Origin: JBALVO01 sp036961445
GTDB taxonomy: Bacteria > Pseudomonadota > Gammaproteobacteria > Pseudomonadales > Halieaceae
DNA length: 9,225 bases
Direction of reading: 5' to 3'
Assembly (NCBI GenBank): GCA_036961445.1
Contig: JBALVO010000143.1
Location: 1-9,225, forward strand
In this document: positions 1 to 6,215 of the stretch, in pieces
Position numbering within the stretch: position 1 is the first letter of the stretch
How the letters are laid out: each line of letters opens with the position of its first letter
Position numbers and translations under genes: made by a program
Notes under the pieces: generated by a model
Seen by the model: only the letters and a program-made list of their open reading frames with translations
Databases searched by the model: none
What the model was told of the DNA's origin: nothing

Positions 1-49
1 GTTATTGCCATGACACGAGAACCACATACCATACGATGAGGTAACCGAA

Positions 50-403
50 ATGCTTCGATTCAACATGATATTTATTCTTATTCTGACCAGTGCACTCACG
101 CGAGCCGATGAAATGGGCGCGGTAACAGCCATCGCCTCAGTGGATGCGGGAAAGGGTGCCTACGCCGGATTTTCGTCAGGAGCCGTGGTGTATTGTGGTG
201 GTACCGGCCATGAGTGCCGGAGAGTCGATCCAGATACAACTCCGGATTCTGGAGTGACTACGATCGACGTTTTCCAAAGCGGCTCTTACCCCACGCCAAC
301 TGCATGGGTGGGCTATGAAAATGGCGAAATCTATCGTTGTAGTACTCATTCGTGCACACCCATGAGCCAATCACCCTCCATCAAGCCTCCAGACCGAAAC
401 TGA
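50..403 (+). CDS. Small secreted protein with two propeller-blade-like repeats
   Basis: I do not recognise a named family. Residues 1-19 form a signal peptide (hydrophobic MIFILILTSAL, then a likely cleavage after TRA), so the protein should be exported. Two repeat units follow. The first, around residues 38-58, has AGFSSGAVVYC with a second Cys at 56. The second, around 85-105, has WVGYENGEIYRC with a second Cys at 102. Both fit the pattern x-G-x-x-x-G-x-(V/I)-Y-x-C-(4-6)-C, which resembles a short beta-propeller-like blade with a disulfide. Two blades cannot close a propeller, so this may be the first part of a longer ancestral gene truncated after the second unit, or a subunit that oligomerises. 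The start is supported by GAGG at 37-40, nine bases upstream of the ATG. An internal Met6 is possible but would shorten the n-region. It has no close neighbour on its strand. Confidence 0.65.
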   Translation: MLRFNMIFILILTSALTRADEMGAVTAIASVDAGKGAYAGFSSGAVVYCGGTGHECRRVDPDTTPDSGVTTIDVFQSGSYPTPTAWVGYENGEIYRCSTHSCTPMSQSPSIKPPDRN

Positions 404-432
404 TTTGCGTTTTATTTTGCTTTGTTTTGACT

Positions 433-456
433 CCTTTCGCCCTTTCGCCCTTTCTC
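433..456. repeat. Three 8-bp tandem units CCTTTCGC
   Basis: CCTTTCGC occurs at 433-440 and 441-448, and CCTTTCTC at 449-456. The stretch CCTTTCGCC (433-441) is the exact reverse complement of GGCGAAAGG at 484-492, inside the first copy of the dispersed repeat. The tandem may therefore be a local amplification of an inverted fragment of that repeat. No coding role is apparent. Confidence 0.7.
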
Positions 457-479
457 TCATGGAAGTCCAATTGGCAGTT

Positions 480-516
480 CATAGGCGAAAGGGGACACCC
501 TGGTAATGTCTGCTTT
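480..516 (+). repeat. Dispersed intergenic repeat, copy 1 (degenerate core)
   Basis: The core GGCGAAAGGGGAC lies at 484-496, followed by CCTGGTA and the arm ATGTCTGCTTT at 506-516. Over 37 bases it matches the copy at 1260-1296 with three differences. One difference lies in the left arm of the hairpin (GCGG to GGGG), so pairing here is weakened. A wider inverted pair, AATTGGC (469-475) and GCCAATT (543-549), encloses the element. The gap 404-653 holds only this element and the adjacent tandem repeat. Confidence 0.75.
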
Positions 517-653
517 CATCTCAAAACGGCCCCTTTTGGACAGCCAATTTCTGCGCTCCAGGGGGCTGCAATGTGCCACGAAGGGTCATTGACAGCTGAA
601 TCAAGCGACGTGCGAAGCAAGCCCGGCTTGAATGAATTGTTGGGTATCGCCGA

Positions 654-1088
654 TCAAGGTGCCTGCATGTACATGACTTCAAGCCATTTCCCGTTACGCT
701 TTACGTAATTCACAGCTACCCTGAGTAAGGAGGGGGCTTTTTTCCCTCCGCAAACCGCGTCCTGGGTTGCTGTATAGGTTAGGAGGACCGCATTCTTGTC
801 CAGCATGGTGAAATTGAAGTTAGCGAGCGAATAGGCCGCAACCTGACAATCCTTAGGTGTACCTCTAACAACGTCCGCCTTGGTGCTGATTCCATCAGAG
901 CTTATAGACCGGAAGCTCTCGGTCGTGTTCTCAATGAACCACTTAGGATCATTGTTCTTCCATGCTTCCCAGCCCTGTTTGTCCAACTCGATAATCTGCT
1001 TCTCGAGCGCGCCTTCGTCTATATCCTTAGTTTGAGTGTCGGCGTAAGTAGGCACCGCAAGCAGAGTCAGTAACAGTAATAACCTCAT
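654..1088 (-). CDS. Periplasmic SnoaL/NTF2-like (DUF4440-type) protein
   Basis: The 144-residue product starts with a signal peptide (residues 1-16, MRLLLLLTLLAVPTYA), so it is probably periplasmic. The rest fits the small alpha+beta cone of the SnoaL/DUF4440 family. A first helix (about 26-45) contains WEAWKNND, then comes FIENTTESFRSIS and a threaded strand region, then paired strands ending in VNYVKRNGKWLEVMY (126-140). The length suits a single domain. Cys81 and Cys113 could form a disulfide. The family includes binding proteins and varied enzymes, and nothing here fixes a substrate. The start is supported by AGGA nine to ten bases upstream of the ATG on the minus strand. The gene stands alone between two near-identical copies of the dispersed repeat. 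An 11-bp odd palindrome, AGACTAAGTCT (1163-1173), lies upstream and could be an operator, but that is a guess. Confidence 0.82.
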   Translation of the reverse strand: MRLLLLLTLLAVPTYADTQTKDIDEGALEKQIIELDKQGWEAWKNNDPKWFIENTTESFRSISSDGISTKADVVRGTPKDCQVAAYSLANFNFTMLDKNAVLLTYTATQDAVCGGKKAPSLLRVAVNYVKRNGKWLEVMYMQAP

Positions 1089-1252
1089 TGCGCAGTTCCT
1101 TTTTTTATAGAAATAACGACTTGCCGCGATGGGCTCTGGTGATACCTAGCAGCTAATTCTAGAGACTAAGTCTATTGAATGACGAAATCGAGCTTTCATG
1201 GAACTGTCCCTTATGCGTCGGAAGCAGACCCTTTGAATATTGCAGACCAATA

Positions 1253-1296
1253 GTCCGCTCATTGGCGAAAGCGGACATCCTGGTAATGTCTGCTTT
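1253..1296 (+). repeat. Dispersed intergenic repeat, copy 2 (best hairpin)
   Basis: This is the best-preserved copy. AAAGCGGACAT (1268-1278), a 7-base loop CCTGGTA and ATGTCTGCTTT (1286-1296) form an 11-bp stem with a single G-U pair. The same AGCGGAC (1270-1276) can instead pair with GTCCGCT at 1253-1259 across a 10-base loop. The two hairpins are mutually exclusive. A more decayed unit, GTCGGAAGCAGACC, lies just upstream at 1217-1230. Bases 1260-1296 are 34/37 identical to 480-516. Confidence 0.85.
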
Positions 1297-1400
1297 GTAC
1301 CTCAAAGGAGACCTTAAGCCAGCCTACCAGCCAACCCATTCTTCTAAACTTCCGTTTACTGTATAACACGACAAAAAGAGTCAGTATTCTTTACAACTAC

Positions 1401-1440
1401 CCACACCACACCACACCACACCACACCACACCACACCACG
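1401..1440. repeat. Pentanucleotide microsatellite (CCACA)7 CCACG
   Basis: Seven exact tandem copies of CCACA are followed by CCACG, 40 bp in all (TGTGG on the minus strand). The unit length is not a multiple of three, so a change in copy number would shift any reading frame across it. No convincing gene crosses it. It lies about 170 bp downstream of the esterase stop and 310 bp upstream of the start of the DUF4440-like gene. A spacing effect on expression is conceivable but not shown. Apart from this tract and repeat copy 2, the gap 1089-1608 shows no gene. Confidence 0.95.
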
Positions 1441-1454
1441 CCAAGTTAAAACAT

Positions 1455-1469
1455 CCGCACTCCTTGCGG
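1455..1469 (-). terminator. Weak stem-loop downstream of the esterase gene
   Basis: CCGCA, a 5-base loop and TGCGG form a short perfect stem. On the minus strand it is followed by ATGTTTTAAC, a run of only four T. It lies about 140 bp past the esterase stop and is the best terminator candidate there, but it is weak and could be chance. Confidence 0.25.
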
Positions 1470-1608
1470 TTATTAGCATGCAGTATTGGGGAGTCTCATA
1501 TCCCACAGAAACTTCAAACTGGCGATAGATCAGGACATTCTGACTGATCCGCTTAGAACGGTTCTTTGTTGCCCCCCGTTCGATCCGAGCCGCAGACCCC
1601 TCCCTCAA

Positions 1609-3705
1609 CTACAGCGAATCACACTTCTCGACGTTATCCCCAGGGTTATACGCTGGTATCGACGTGATGCCATCCACGCATAACGTGACCGCAGTCTTGC
1701 CTTTTTGCCAGTCCGTGGTCTCGAGAGTCGCGACACCGGTACTGCTGGTTGTCGCCGACGATGGCTCGTTGAAGCTGCCGGAGAAAGTGCCGACCACATC
1801 GGCGCCGGCCACCGAGTGGCCACAGTTATCCGCCACCGCCACGGTGGCGTGGCCATGTTTGCGTCCCTGGCCGATGCCGAAAGTGCTGACAACAATCGAC
1901 TCGACATGGGTGCTGGTCGCAGTGCAGGACGTCGGCGGTGTGCTGGCGGTTTCGGTAGACGAGTAGCCGGTTGTGTTCTGGTTGGCGCTCTTGTCCCTGG
2001 CGCGCACCCGGTAGGAGTACTCCATGCCGTCCTGCAGCCCGTTGTCGGTGAAGGTGTTGCTGTCCTGCCAGCCACTGTCATTACAAGCGCCGCTGACACA
2101 GTCGAAGTAGTACTCGACGCCGCTGGCATCGGTCGCCGCTTGCGCCGTCATGGTGACGGTCGAACCAGGCGTCGCGTTCGGCACGCTGGCCCAGATCATG
2201 GGATCGGGACTCGGCGGATCGATGTCGCCGGTATCGCCAGTGGTGCTCATGACGATGTCATCGATATCGACCGTGTCGCCAGCATTAGCCGTGAAGGTCA
2301 GCCGGGTGTGAAAAATCGGTCTTGGCGTGCCGAAGGGTGCGATGGCGGATACGTTGTATCGCTGCCATCCCGTTGTCAGCGAGATCGTCGTGGTCGTGCT
2401 CGCCAGTTCATCGGTCCACATTTCCTGGTCACGGAAGTCGATCGTCACATCGACGAGGTCGTCCGGGTTACCGCCGCGCATCATGACCGACACATCGACG
2501 ACATCGCCGGCCACCGCCGGGTTGGGCTGGTGGGAGGCGGCACCATTGGTCAGCCGCAGGTAGTGGTCGCCGGAGGAGGCGCCGAGCGAGTCATCGACCC
2601 TGCTGACACCACCGTCGGTGTAGTAACGCCAGCCGTATCCACCGAATGGTGCGATCGATTCGAAATCACCATTGGCGACATCGCCGTTGACGCCATAACC
2701 ACTCATGACATCGCTGGCGGCCGGGGTCCATTCCATCACCGTGTTCAAGTGACCAGCCAGCACCTCGGCCATGCCGGCGTGGTCATACTCGCAGCCATGC
2801 CACTGTTCGAACACCCACGGAAAGATCGCCGACGTCATGTTGGGGTCGCCACGCTCGGCAACCACTTCGTGTGTGTAATTGCCCGGCTCGTCATAGTCCC
2901 AGCCCCACCCGTTGTACACCACGATATGAGCATTCGGGTGAGCTACCCGCATATCGTCAAACAAGGAGTGATAGTAGCTCTTGATCCGGCTCTTCGGTCG
3001 CCCGACGTCATTGGCGCCGATGTTGACGACGACGACGTCGGCGACGAAGTCATTGAAGTCCCACTTCGGGTTGCGACTGCCGTTGTCCATCCGGTTATAG
3101 AAGTTGTTGAGAGTGCTGATGGTCGCGCCACTGCGCGAGACGTTGTGATACTCGGCGTCGAACATGCGCGACACGATGCCCGCGAAGCCATAATAGGTGC
3201 CCCGCAGATGATTGCCGCTCTGGTTCTGTTCGTGCTCCAGCGAATAGCCGGCCAGATTGGAATCGCCATAGAAGGCGATCTTTCGCGACGGTCGGGCCGG
3301 CGGTGCGACCAGTGCCCTGCCGTCATCGAGTTCGAAGCCGCGAAAAGTCCAGCGACCGCTGTCGGTTTCCTTGACTATCTCCAATTGATGGACGCTGTCA
3401 TTGAGACCGGAGGCCAACACGACAACACCCGTGCCCGACGACACGGCGATCTTCGATGAGTCGGCGGCGTCGCCATCGACGATCACGCGCAGGTAGTCAG
3501 TACTGGTCGACGAAAGATCGGCAGCGATCGACGTGCCCTTGAAATTGACGATGATCGAGGCACCCTTCCAGAACGCCCACGGCGCTGCAGTGTTGGAATT
3601 ATCCCAGCGCCCGGTATAGGCGATCTTCAGGTCAGCTGGGTCAACGGGAGCTACCGCATGGGCAGTGGACACCAACAGGAAAAGGCAAGTAAGTACCGCG
3701 CGCAT
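1609..3705 (-). CDS. Secreted multidomain SGNH/CE2-type carbohydrate esterase
   Basis: Residues 1-17 are a signal peptide (LTCLFLLVSTAHA). Residues about 25-130 form an N-terminal beta-sandwich of the kind seen in carbohydrate esterase family 2. Residues 140-325 are the SGNH hydrolase domain: FYGDSN with Ser149 as nucleophile, Gly193 in SRSG, GAND with Asn232, and His309 in CEYDH. The likely reaction is deacetylation of a plant or algal polysaccharide outside the cell. Residues 340-487 resemble a CBM4/9-type jelly roll (NGDFE near the start, DIDDIVM at the end). Residues about 500-590 are FnIII-like. Residues 598-698 form an Ig-like (Big_1-type) module containing GTFSGSFNE and Cys628, 676 and 695. 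The start is supported by a G-run (complement of 3712-3718) nine bases upstream. Codon use is clearly more GC-rich than in most neighbours. It is monocistronic. The esterase class is well supported, but the acetyl-xylan substrate is inferred. Confidence 0.88.
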   Translation of the reverse strand: MRAVLTCLFLLVSTAHAVAPVDPADLKIAYTGRWDNSNTAAPWAFWKGASIIVNFKGTSIAADLSSTSTDYLRVIVDGDAADSSKIAVSSGTGVVVLASGLNDSVHQLEIVKETDSGRWTFRGFELDDGRALVAPPARPSRKIAFYGDSNLAGYSLEHEQNQSGNHLRGTYYGFAGIVSRMFDAEYHNVSRSGATISTLNNFYNRMDNGSRNPKWDFNDFVADVVVVNIGANDVGRPKSRIKSYYHSLFDDMRVAHPNAHIVVYNGWGWDYDEPGNYTHEVVAERGDPNMTSAIFPWVFEQWHGCEYDHAGMAEVLAGHLNTVMEWTPAASDVMSGYGVNGDVANGDFESIAPFGGYGWRYYTDGGVSRVDDSLGASSGDHYLRLTNGAASHQPNPAVAGDVVDVSVMMRGGNPDDLVDVTIDFRDQEMWTDELASTTTTISLTTGWQRYNVSAIAPFGTPRPIFHTRLTFTANAGDTVDIDDIVMSTTGDTGDIDPPSPDPMIWASVPNATPGSTVTMTAQAATDASGVEYYFDCVSGACNDSGWQDSNTFTDNGLQDGMEYSYRVRARDKSANQNTTGYSSTETASTPPTSCTATSTHVESIVVSTFGIGQGRKHGHATVAVADNCGHSVAGADVVGTFSGSFNEPSSATTSSTGVATLETTDWQKGKTAVTLCVDGITSIPAYNPGDNVEKCDSL

Positions 3706-4004
3706 GTGGTGACCCCCCCATTAAGCGTCGATGATTCCGACGCATCGGACTGGCAGCGATCGACGTCTTAGGTCGAACCTGTTCGGCGGCGATATTTCGC
3801 CTGCACTGAAAGCGTAGCACAAGTATAAGGAGTATTAAGGGGATTTTGTGAGCAGACTTTCTCCTGTCATCTAGTTGCTGAACCGGAAAAGTTCGCAATC
3901 TTGCCGTATTGTTGCCCGGAATCGTGATTGCATGGGCGGTCCTGCCCATCGAATCTGCACGTTCGTGAGGTGGGGAGCACACCTGTCTGTGCCAACTGGT
4001 TTAC
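3706..4004. other. Intergenic, no gene seen; one short hairpin
   Basis: Beyond the esterase leader this stretch has no supportable gene. ATGGGC (3932-3937), a 6-base loop and GCCCAT (3944-3949) form a perfect 6-bp stem about 55 bp past the end of the transposase remnant. It could be a vestige of the element's 3' end, since IS91-type ends carry small palindromes, but this is only a position-based guess. No T-run follows on either strand. Confidence 0.4.
3726..3850 (-). promoter_or_regulatory. Candidate leader and promoter region of the esterase gene
   Basis: CGTCGAT (3726-3732) and ATCGACG (3759-3765) form a 7-bp inverted repeat. It encloses a second hairpin, TCCGA-CGCA-TCGGA (3736-3749). Both would lie in the 5' leader, and pairing of alternative parts is possible. 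Further upstream, the complement of 3822-3827 reads TATACT, a fair -10 box. The hexamer 17 bases upstream (CACAAA) is a poor -35 box, so a sigma70 promoter is not secure. Confidence 0.22.
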
Positions 4005-4193
4005 TCAGTGGCATCCGTGCTGGCTGAGTGGTGTAGAGCCAGCTTCCGTGTCGGCGAAAAGAGGCAATGTCTCCGGGGGTGCCCTGGAAGGTGGTGTTAG
4101 TGGTGGCCTGGCAGGGGAGGTGGTTTTCTTATCGCGCAGGTGGGTCAGTATCCGGTCGATGATGGCCTGGTCCTCGATGCAGCGGTTCAGCAT
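4005..4193 (-). pseudogene. IS91-type transposase, 3' remnant (C-terminal tail only)
   Basis: The frame reads CIEDQAIIDRILTHLRDK, then a Pro-rich linker, then SRAPPETLPLFAD. From memory this is the usual tail of IS91-family rolling-circle (HUH/Y2) transposases, whose C-termini carry an IEDP-x-VI-x-x-IL-x-HL helix followed by RAPP and LF. The preceding zinc-binding and catalytic regions, several hundred residues in a full enzyme, are absent. Immediately upstream on the minus strand the sequence runs into repeat copy 3 (core 4213-4225). The fragment is therefore an inactive leftover cut at or near that repeat. The ATG at 4191-4193 is simply the first Met in the fragment and need not be used. 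Terminal sequences of the element cannot be assigned. Confidence 0.68.
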
Positions 4194-4212
4194 CGCGTTA
4201 TGACCGCTGCTA

Positions 4213-4380
4213 GGCGAAAGCGGACGCGCTGATCAAATAGCAACCACCCCACTTCCACGCCTGGACGATGTCCGCTCTCACCTCACAGCGGTCTAAATCT
4301 GGGGCGATTCAGGCACTTCTCAACGTCCGCTTTGGGGCCAACAGCAGACCCTCAAAATCAGCTAATTCGATGTCCGCTAC
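4213..4380 (+). repeat. Dispersed intergenic repeat, copy 3 (compound array)
   Basis: The core GGCGAAAGCGGAC is at 4213-4225. Its inverted partner GTCCGCT is at 4270-4276, within GATGTCCGCTCTCACCTC. That stretch continues to AGCGGTC, so 4267-4293 matches 5213-5239 at 24 of 27 positions. Two more related units follow: ACGTCCGCTTTGGGGCC (4323-4339, then AGCAGACC) and GATGTCCGCTAC (4369-4380). This is a cluster of decayed copies filling the gap between the transposase remnant and the membrane protein gene. Confidence 0.72.
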
Positions 4381-4439
4381 CACCCAAAAGGGACATAACG
4401 CCTACAGCACAAGCTCGTAGTGCGAGAGGATGAATGTGT

Positions 4440-4970
4440 TTACTGTGTTTCGTTGTCGGTTAAGCTGTTTCGGTAGCGCTTCCAAAGCGGCGACAACAAC
4501 AGCCGCATGAAATTAGTGCCCACCATATATAGACCGTACGATAGGGTTAGGAGGTAAGGCCCCAAGCCTCTTTCTACTCCTACATTCGCTCCGCTTAACA
4601 GCAACACTACGATAAGCAGTCCAGCGATAATCTGGTATGTTGTGAATAAAAACCGCACCCTGTTACGTCGGATGTTTCCGTGCATATTCTTTTGGACAAA
4701 GAACATCATGTAACACATATATATGGCCAATAAATAACTTGCCACGAACCAAACAATCGCTTCATCTGAGGTGAAGCTAAAGAGAATCAACGGTAGGAAT
4801 GCGAACATTCCTGCACTCAATCCCATATTTACAATAATTGTAAGGGCGACAATTTTCCCAGCACTAGGAGTATCGCCATCACGAAACTGAAACGTGGCAA
4901 CAATACCTGCAAACCCAGCCAAGGCAACGGATATTTCCGCTACAGTTTCTAGGATTGATATGTCGATCAT
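4440..4970 (-). CDS. Five-helix integral membrane protein, unknown function
   Basis: I do not recognise a named family. The 176-residue product has no cleavable signal peptide. It has about five hydrophobic helices, at residues 4-27, 40-65, 71-92, 105-127 and 136-158. Helix 1 has ETVAEISVALAGFAGIVATF, a small-residue-rich segment that I associate with uncharacterised bacterial inner-membrane proteins. A basic loop, KNMHGNIRRNRVR (94-106), separates helices 3 and 4 and is probably cytoplasmic. The tail, WKRYRNSLTDNETQ, is polar. No catalytic or metal-binding motif is visible. The start is supported by AGG about nine bases upstream of the ATG on the minus strand. It lies about 410 bp upstream of repeat clusters on both sides and reads in the same direction as the channel-like gene, but the distance argues against one operon. 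Confidence 0.75.
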   Translation of the reverse strand: MIDISILETVAEISVALAGFAGIVATFQFRDGDTPSAGKIVALTIIVNMGLSAGMFAFLPLILFSFTSDEAIVWFVASYLLAIYMCYMMFFVQKNMHGNIRRNRVRFLFTTYQIIAGLLIVVLLLSGANVGVERGLGPYLLTLSYGLYMVGTNFMRLLLSPLWKRYRNSLTDNETQ

Positions 4971-5379
4971 GCGCTGATACCTAACATTATGTTGTTCCGA
5001 ATGATCTCATCGAATAACTGGATTTGGTGTTATCTCGAAAGTCTCTTGTGGAGGTCGAAAGCGGACTCTGAGACGCAGATTGTCACAAGACGGCCAGAGG
5101 CGGCTTTGAGCGCGTTAGCGGACTGTGGCACTTAATTTACCACAAGTCACCAGCGGCAGCTTTGCCGGTCGAAAGCGGACATCATAGAGAAAATCGGCCC
5201 CAGGGCGGAGACGATGTCCGCTATCACCTCGGAGCGGTCGTAGAAAGCAGTCTATTTAGCCGATTTCTGGGGCCGACTGTACCAAATACAGCCATTCAAC
5301 GTCGTAAATCATCAGCAGTAAAAAGCATAACTTCGTTGCGTTTTTTCTGCTCGAGTGAATTTTTGTTGTCTGAAACCGA
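4971..5379. other. Intergenic region dominated by repeats, no gene seen
   Basis: This 409-bp gap holds two full repeat cores (5053 and 5167) and a partial one (GTTAGCGGAC, 5115-5124). The rest has no supportable reading frame. The promoter of the membrane protein gene should lie near 4980-5050, but no clear boxes are visible. Confidence 0.55.
5053..5239 (+). repeat. Dispersed intergenic repeat, copies 4 and 5
   Basis: Two identical cores, GGTCGAAAGCGGAC, lie at 5053-5066 and 5167-5180, 114 bp apart. The second has a full inverted partner: AGCGGACATC (5174-5183) pairs perfectly over 10 bp with GATGTCCGCT (5213-5222) across a 29-base loop. The right arm continues as ATCACCTCGGAGCGGTC, matching copy 3. 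The element thus has terminal inverted arms and a variable centre. Confidence 0.8.
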
Positions 5380-5871
5380 CTATGCCCTTGCCTGTTTTGC
5401 CTTTATTCGCTCGACATGGACGATCAGTGTATCAACCGTCTCCTTCAACAAGTCGAGCTCGTCGAGCGTCAGATCGCCTAACTGTTCGAGGTTATACTCT
5501 ATCGTATCGATTATCTTTCTATGGGGGCGCTGCATTGGTCTTGTAAAATAGGTGGTAACGGTTGCTACGATAGTGCCAAAGAACAACATTGAACCAATAA
5601 CTATCCATAGACCGCCGATTAACTTGGCAACAGCAGATATCGGTGAATCAGCTATTCCCGCCGTAGAAAATGCGGCTACACCCCAATACAACGCATCTCC
5701 ATACGATTTGATATGCGCGCCTTCAATACCCAGTTCGGCAAAGTACAAACCGGCAGAAAATATTAGCCACAGCACGATCAATAGTTTTACCATTTTGGTA
5801 AAGGGTGTGTGGGCAGAGATATCCTTAAGAAATCGCTTGGATCGCGTGTGTGGCTTTATCCTTCTCATCAT
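5380..5871 (-). CDS. Two-helix ion-channel-like protein (Ion_trans_2 type)
   Basis: The product is 163 residues. It has a basic N-terminus, TM1 at about 27-48, and a pore-helix-like segment at 57-69 (YGDALYWGVAAFS). A filter-position loop, TAGIAD (70-75), follows, then TM2 at about 82-109 (IGGLWIVIGSMLFFGTIVATV). The C-terminal helix at 115-160 is charged and probably coiled-coil. This is the M1-P-M2 layout of bacterial two-helix potassium channels, which act as tetramers in the inner membrane. The filter is not the canonical TVGYGD: Val is replaced by Ala, Tyr by Ile and the second Gly by Ala, so K+ selectivity cannot be assumed. No RCK or cyclic-nucleotide domain is present. Two adjacent ATGs (5869 and 5866) are possible starts; the ribosome site is weak (GGTG). 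It stands alone between repeat copies. Confidence 0.8.
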   Translation of the reverse strand: MMRRIKPHTRSKRFLKDISAHTPFTKMVKLLIVLWLIFSAGLYFAELGIEGAHIKSYGDALYWGVAAFSTAGIADSPISAVAKLIGGLWIVIGSMLFFGTIVATVTTYFTRPMQRPHRKIIDTIEYNLEQLGDLTLDELDLLKETVDTLIVHVERIKAKQARA

Positions 5872-6215
5872 TTACACCATATCAGAAGAAGTAACGAGTA
5901 CTGACATACAGCAACCAATGCTATTTTTGCCGTATAAATCTGACTACGACTACACCCCTGGCCAGAGTCTGTGTTGAGTCGTTTTGTGCTCTACGCCACA
6001 GTGTAGACCAAACGGCGGCCCCTAGGCGAAAGCGGATACAATCAGCGTCCTAGACTAGAATCAGGGGCAGTCACCGCGTATTACATAATGAAGCGGTATT
6101 TCCTTGTTTTTTAGGATATCGTGAACTTATGCGTTTCTGGGTTGAATAGTCGTAACTTGTAGTGAATGTCAAAGATAAATACGTAATATTGTAACGTGCA
6201 TGGGAGATTTAGTAG
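5872..6215. other. Intergenic region, no gene seen; one repeat copy
   Basis: This 344-bp gap lies between divergent genes (channel on minus, cupin on plus), so both promoters should lie here. No hexamer pair with good spacing stands out. Bases 6110-6200 are AT-rich and are the likeliest site of the cupin promoter. The only other structure is the repeat at 6018-6068. Confidence 0.5.
6018..6068 (+). repeat. Dispersed intergenic repeat, copy 6
   Basis: The core GGCGAAAGCGGAT lies at 6025-6037, one base from the usual GGAC. A 6-bp inverted pair, GCCCCT (6018-6023) and AGGGGC (6063-6068), encloses it. The usual GTCCGCT arm is missing, although GCGTCC occurs at 6045-6050. This copy looks more eroded than those at 1253 and 5167. 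Confidence 0.6.

Noticed and set aside
612..633. Near-palindrome CAAGCCCGGCTTG as a terminator for the DUF4440-like gene
   Set aside because: The stem leaves almost no loop and no T-run follows on the minus strand.
1175..1366. A 63-codon plus-strand frame
   Set aside because: It runs straight through repeat copy 2, has no ribosome site, and its translation is partly made of repeat sequence.
1605..2129. A 174-codon minus-strand frame overlapping the esterase 3' half
   Set aside because: It is a frame-shifted shadow of the esterase; Ala, Pro, Ser, Thr and Arg runs without domain character.
1705..3459. A 584-codon open frame on the plus strand, opposite the esterase
   Set aside because: It is antisense to a gene with a signal peptide and full catalytic motifs. 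Its translation is low-complexity, rich in Arg, Val, Asp and His, and has no recognisable domain. Long antisense frames are expected in GC-rich coding DNA.
3769..3780. GTCGAACCTG shared with the tRNA-Arg T-arm at the right edge (possible attachment-site copy)
   Set aside because: Only 10 bases match, flanks differ and the arm would not fold. No integrase is nearby, so chance is the simpler explanation.
3641..3982. A 113-codon minus-strand frame across the esterase start
   Set aside because: It overlaps the esterase signal peptide in another frame and lacks any recognisable domain.
4400..4440. GCTCGTAGTGCGAG as a terminator for the membrane protein gene
   Set aside because: The pairing is only four to five bases and no T-run follows.
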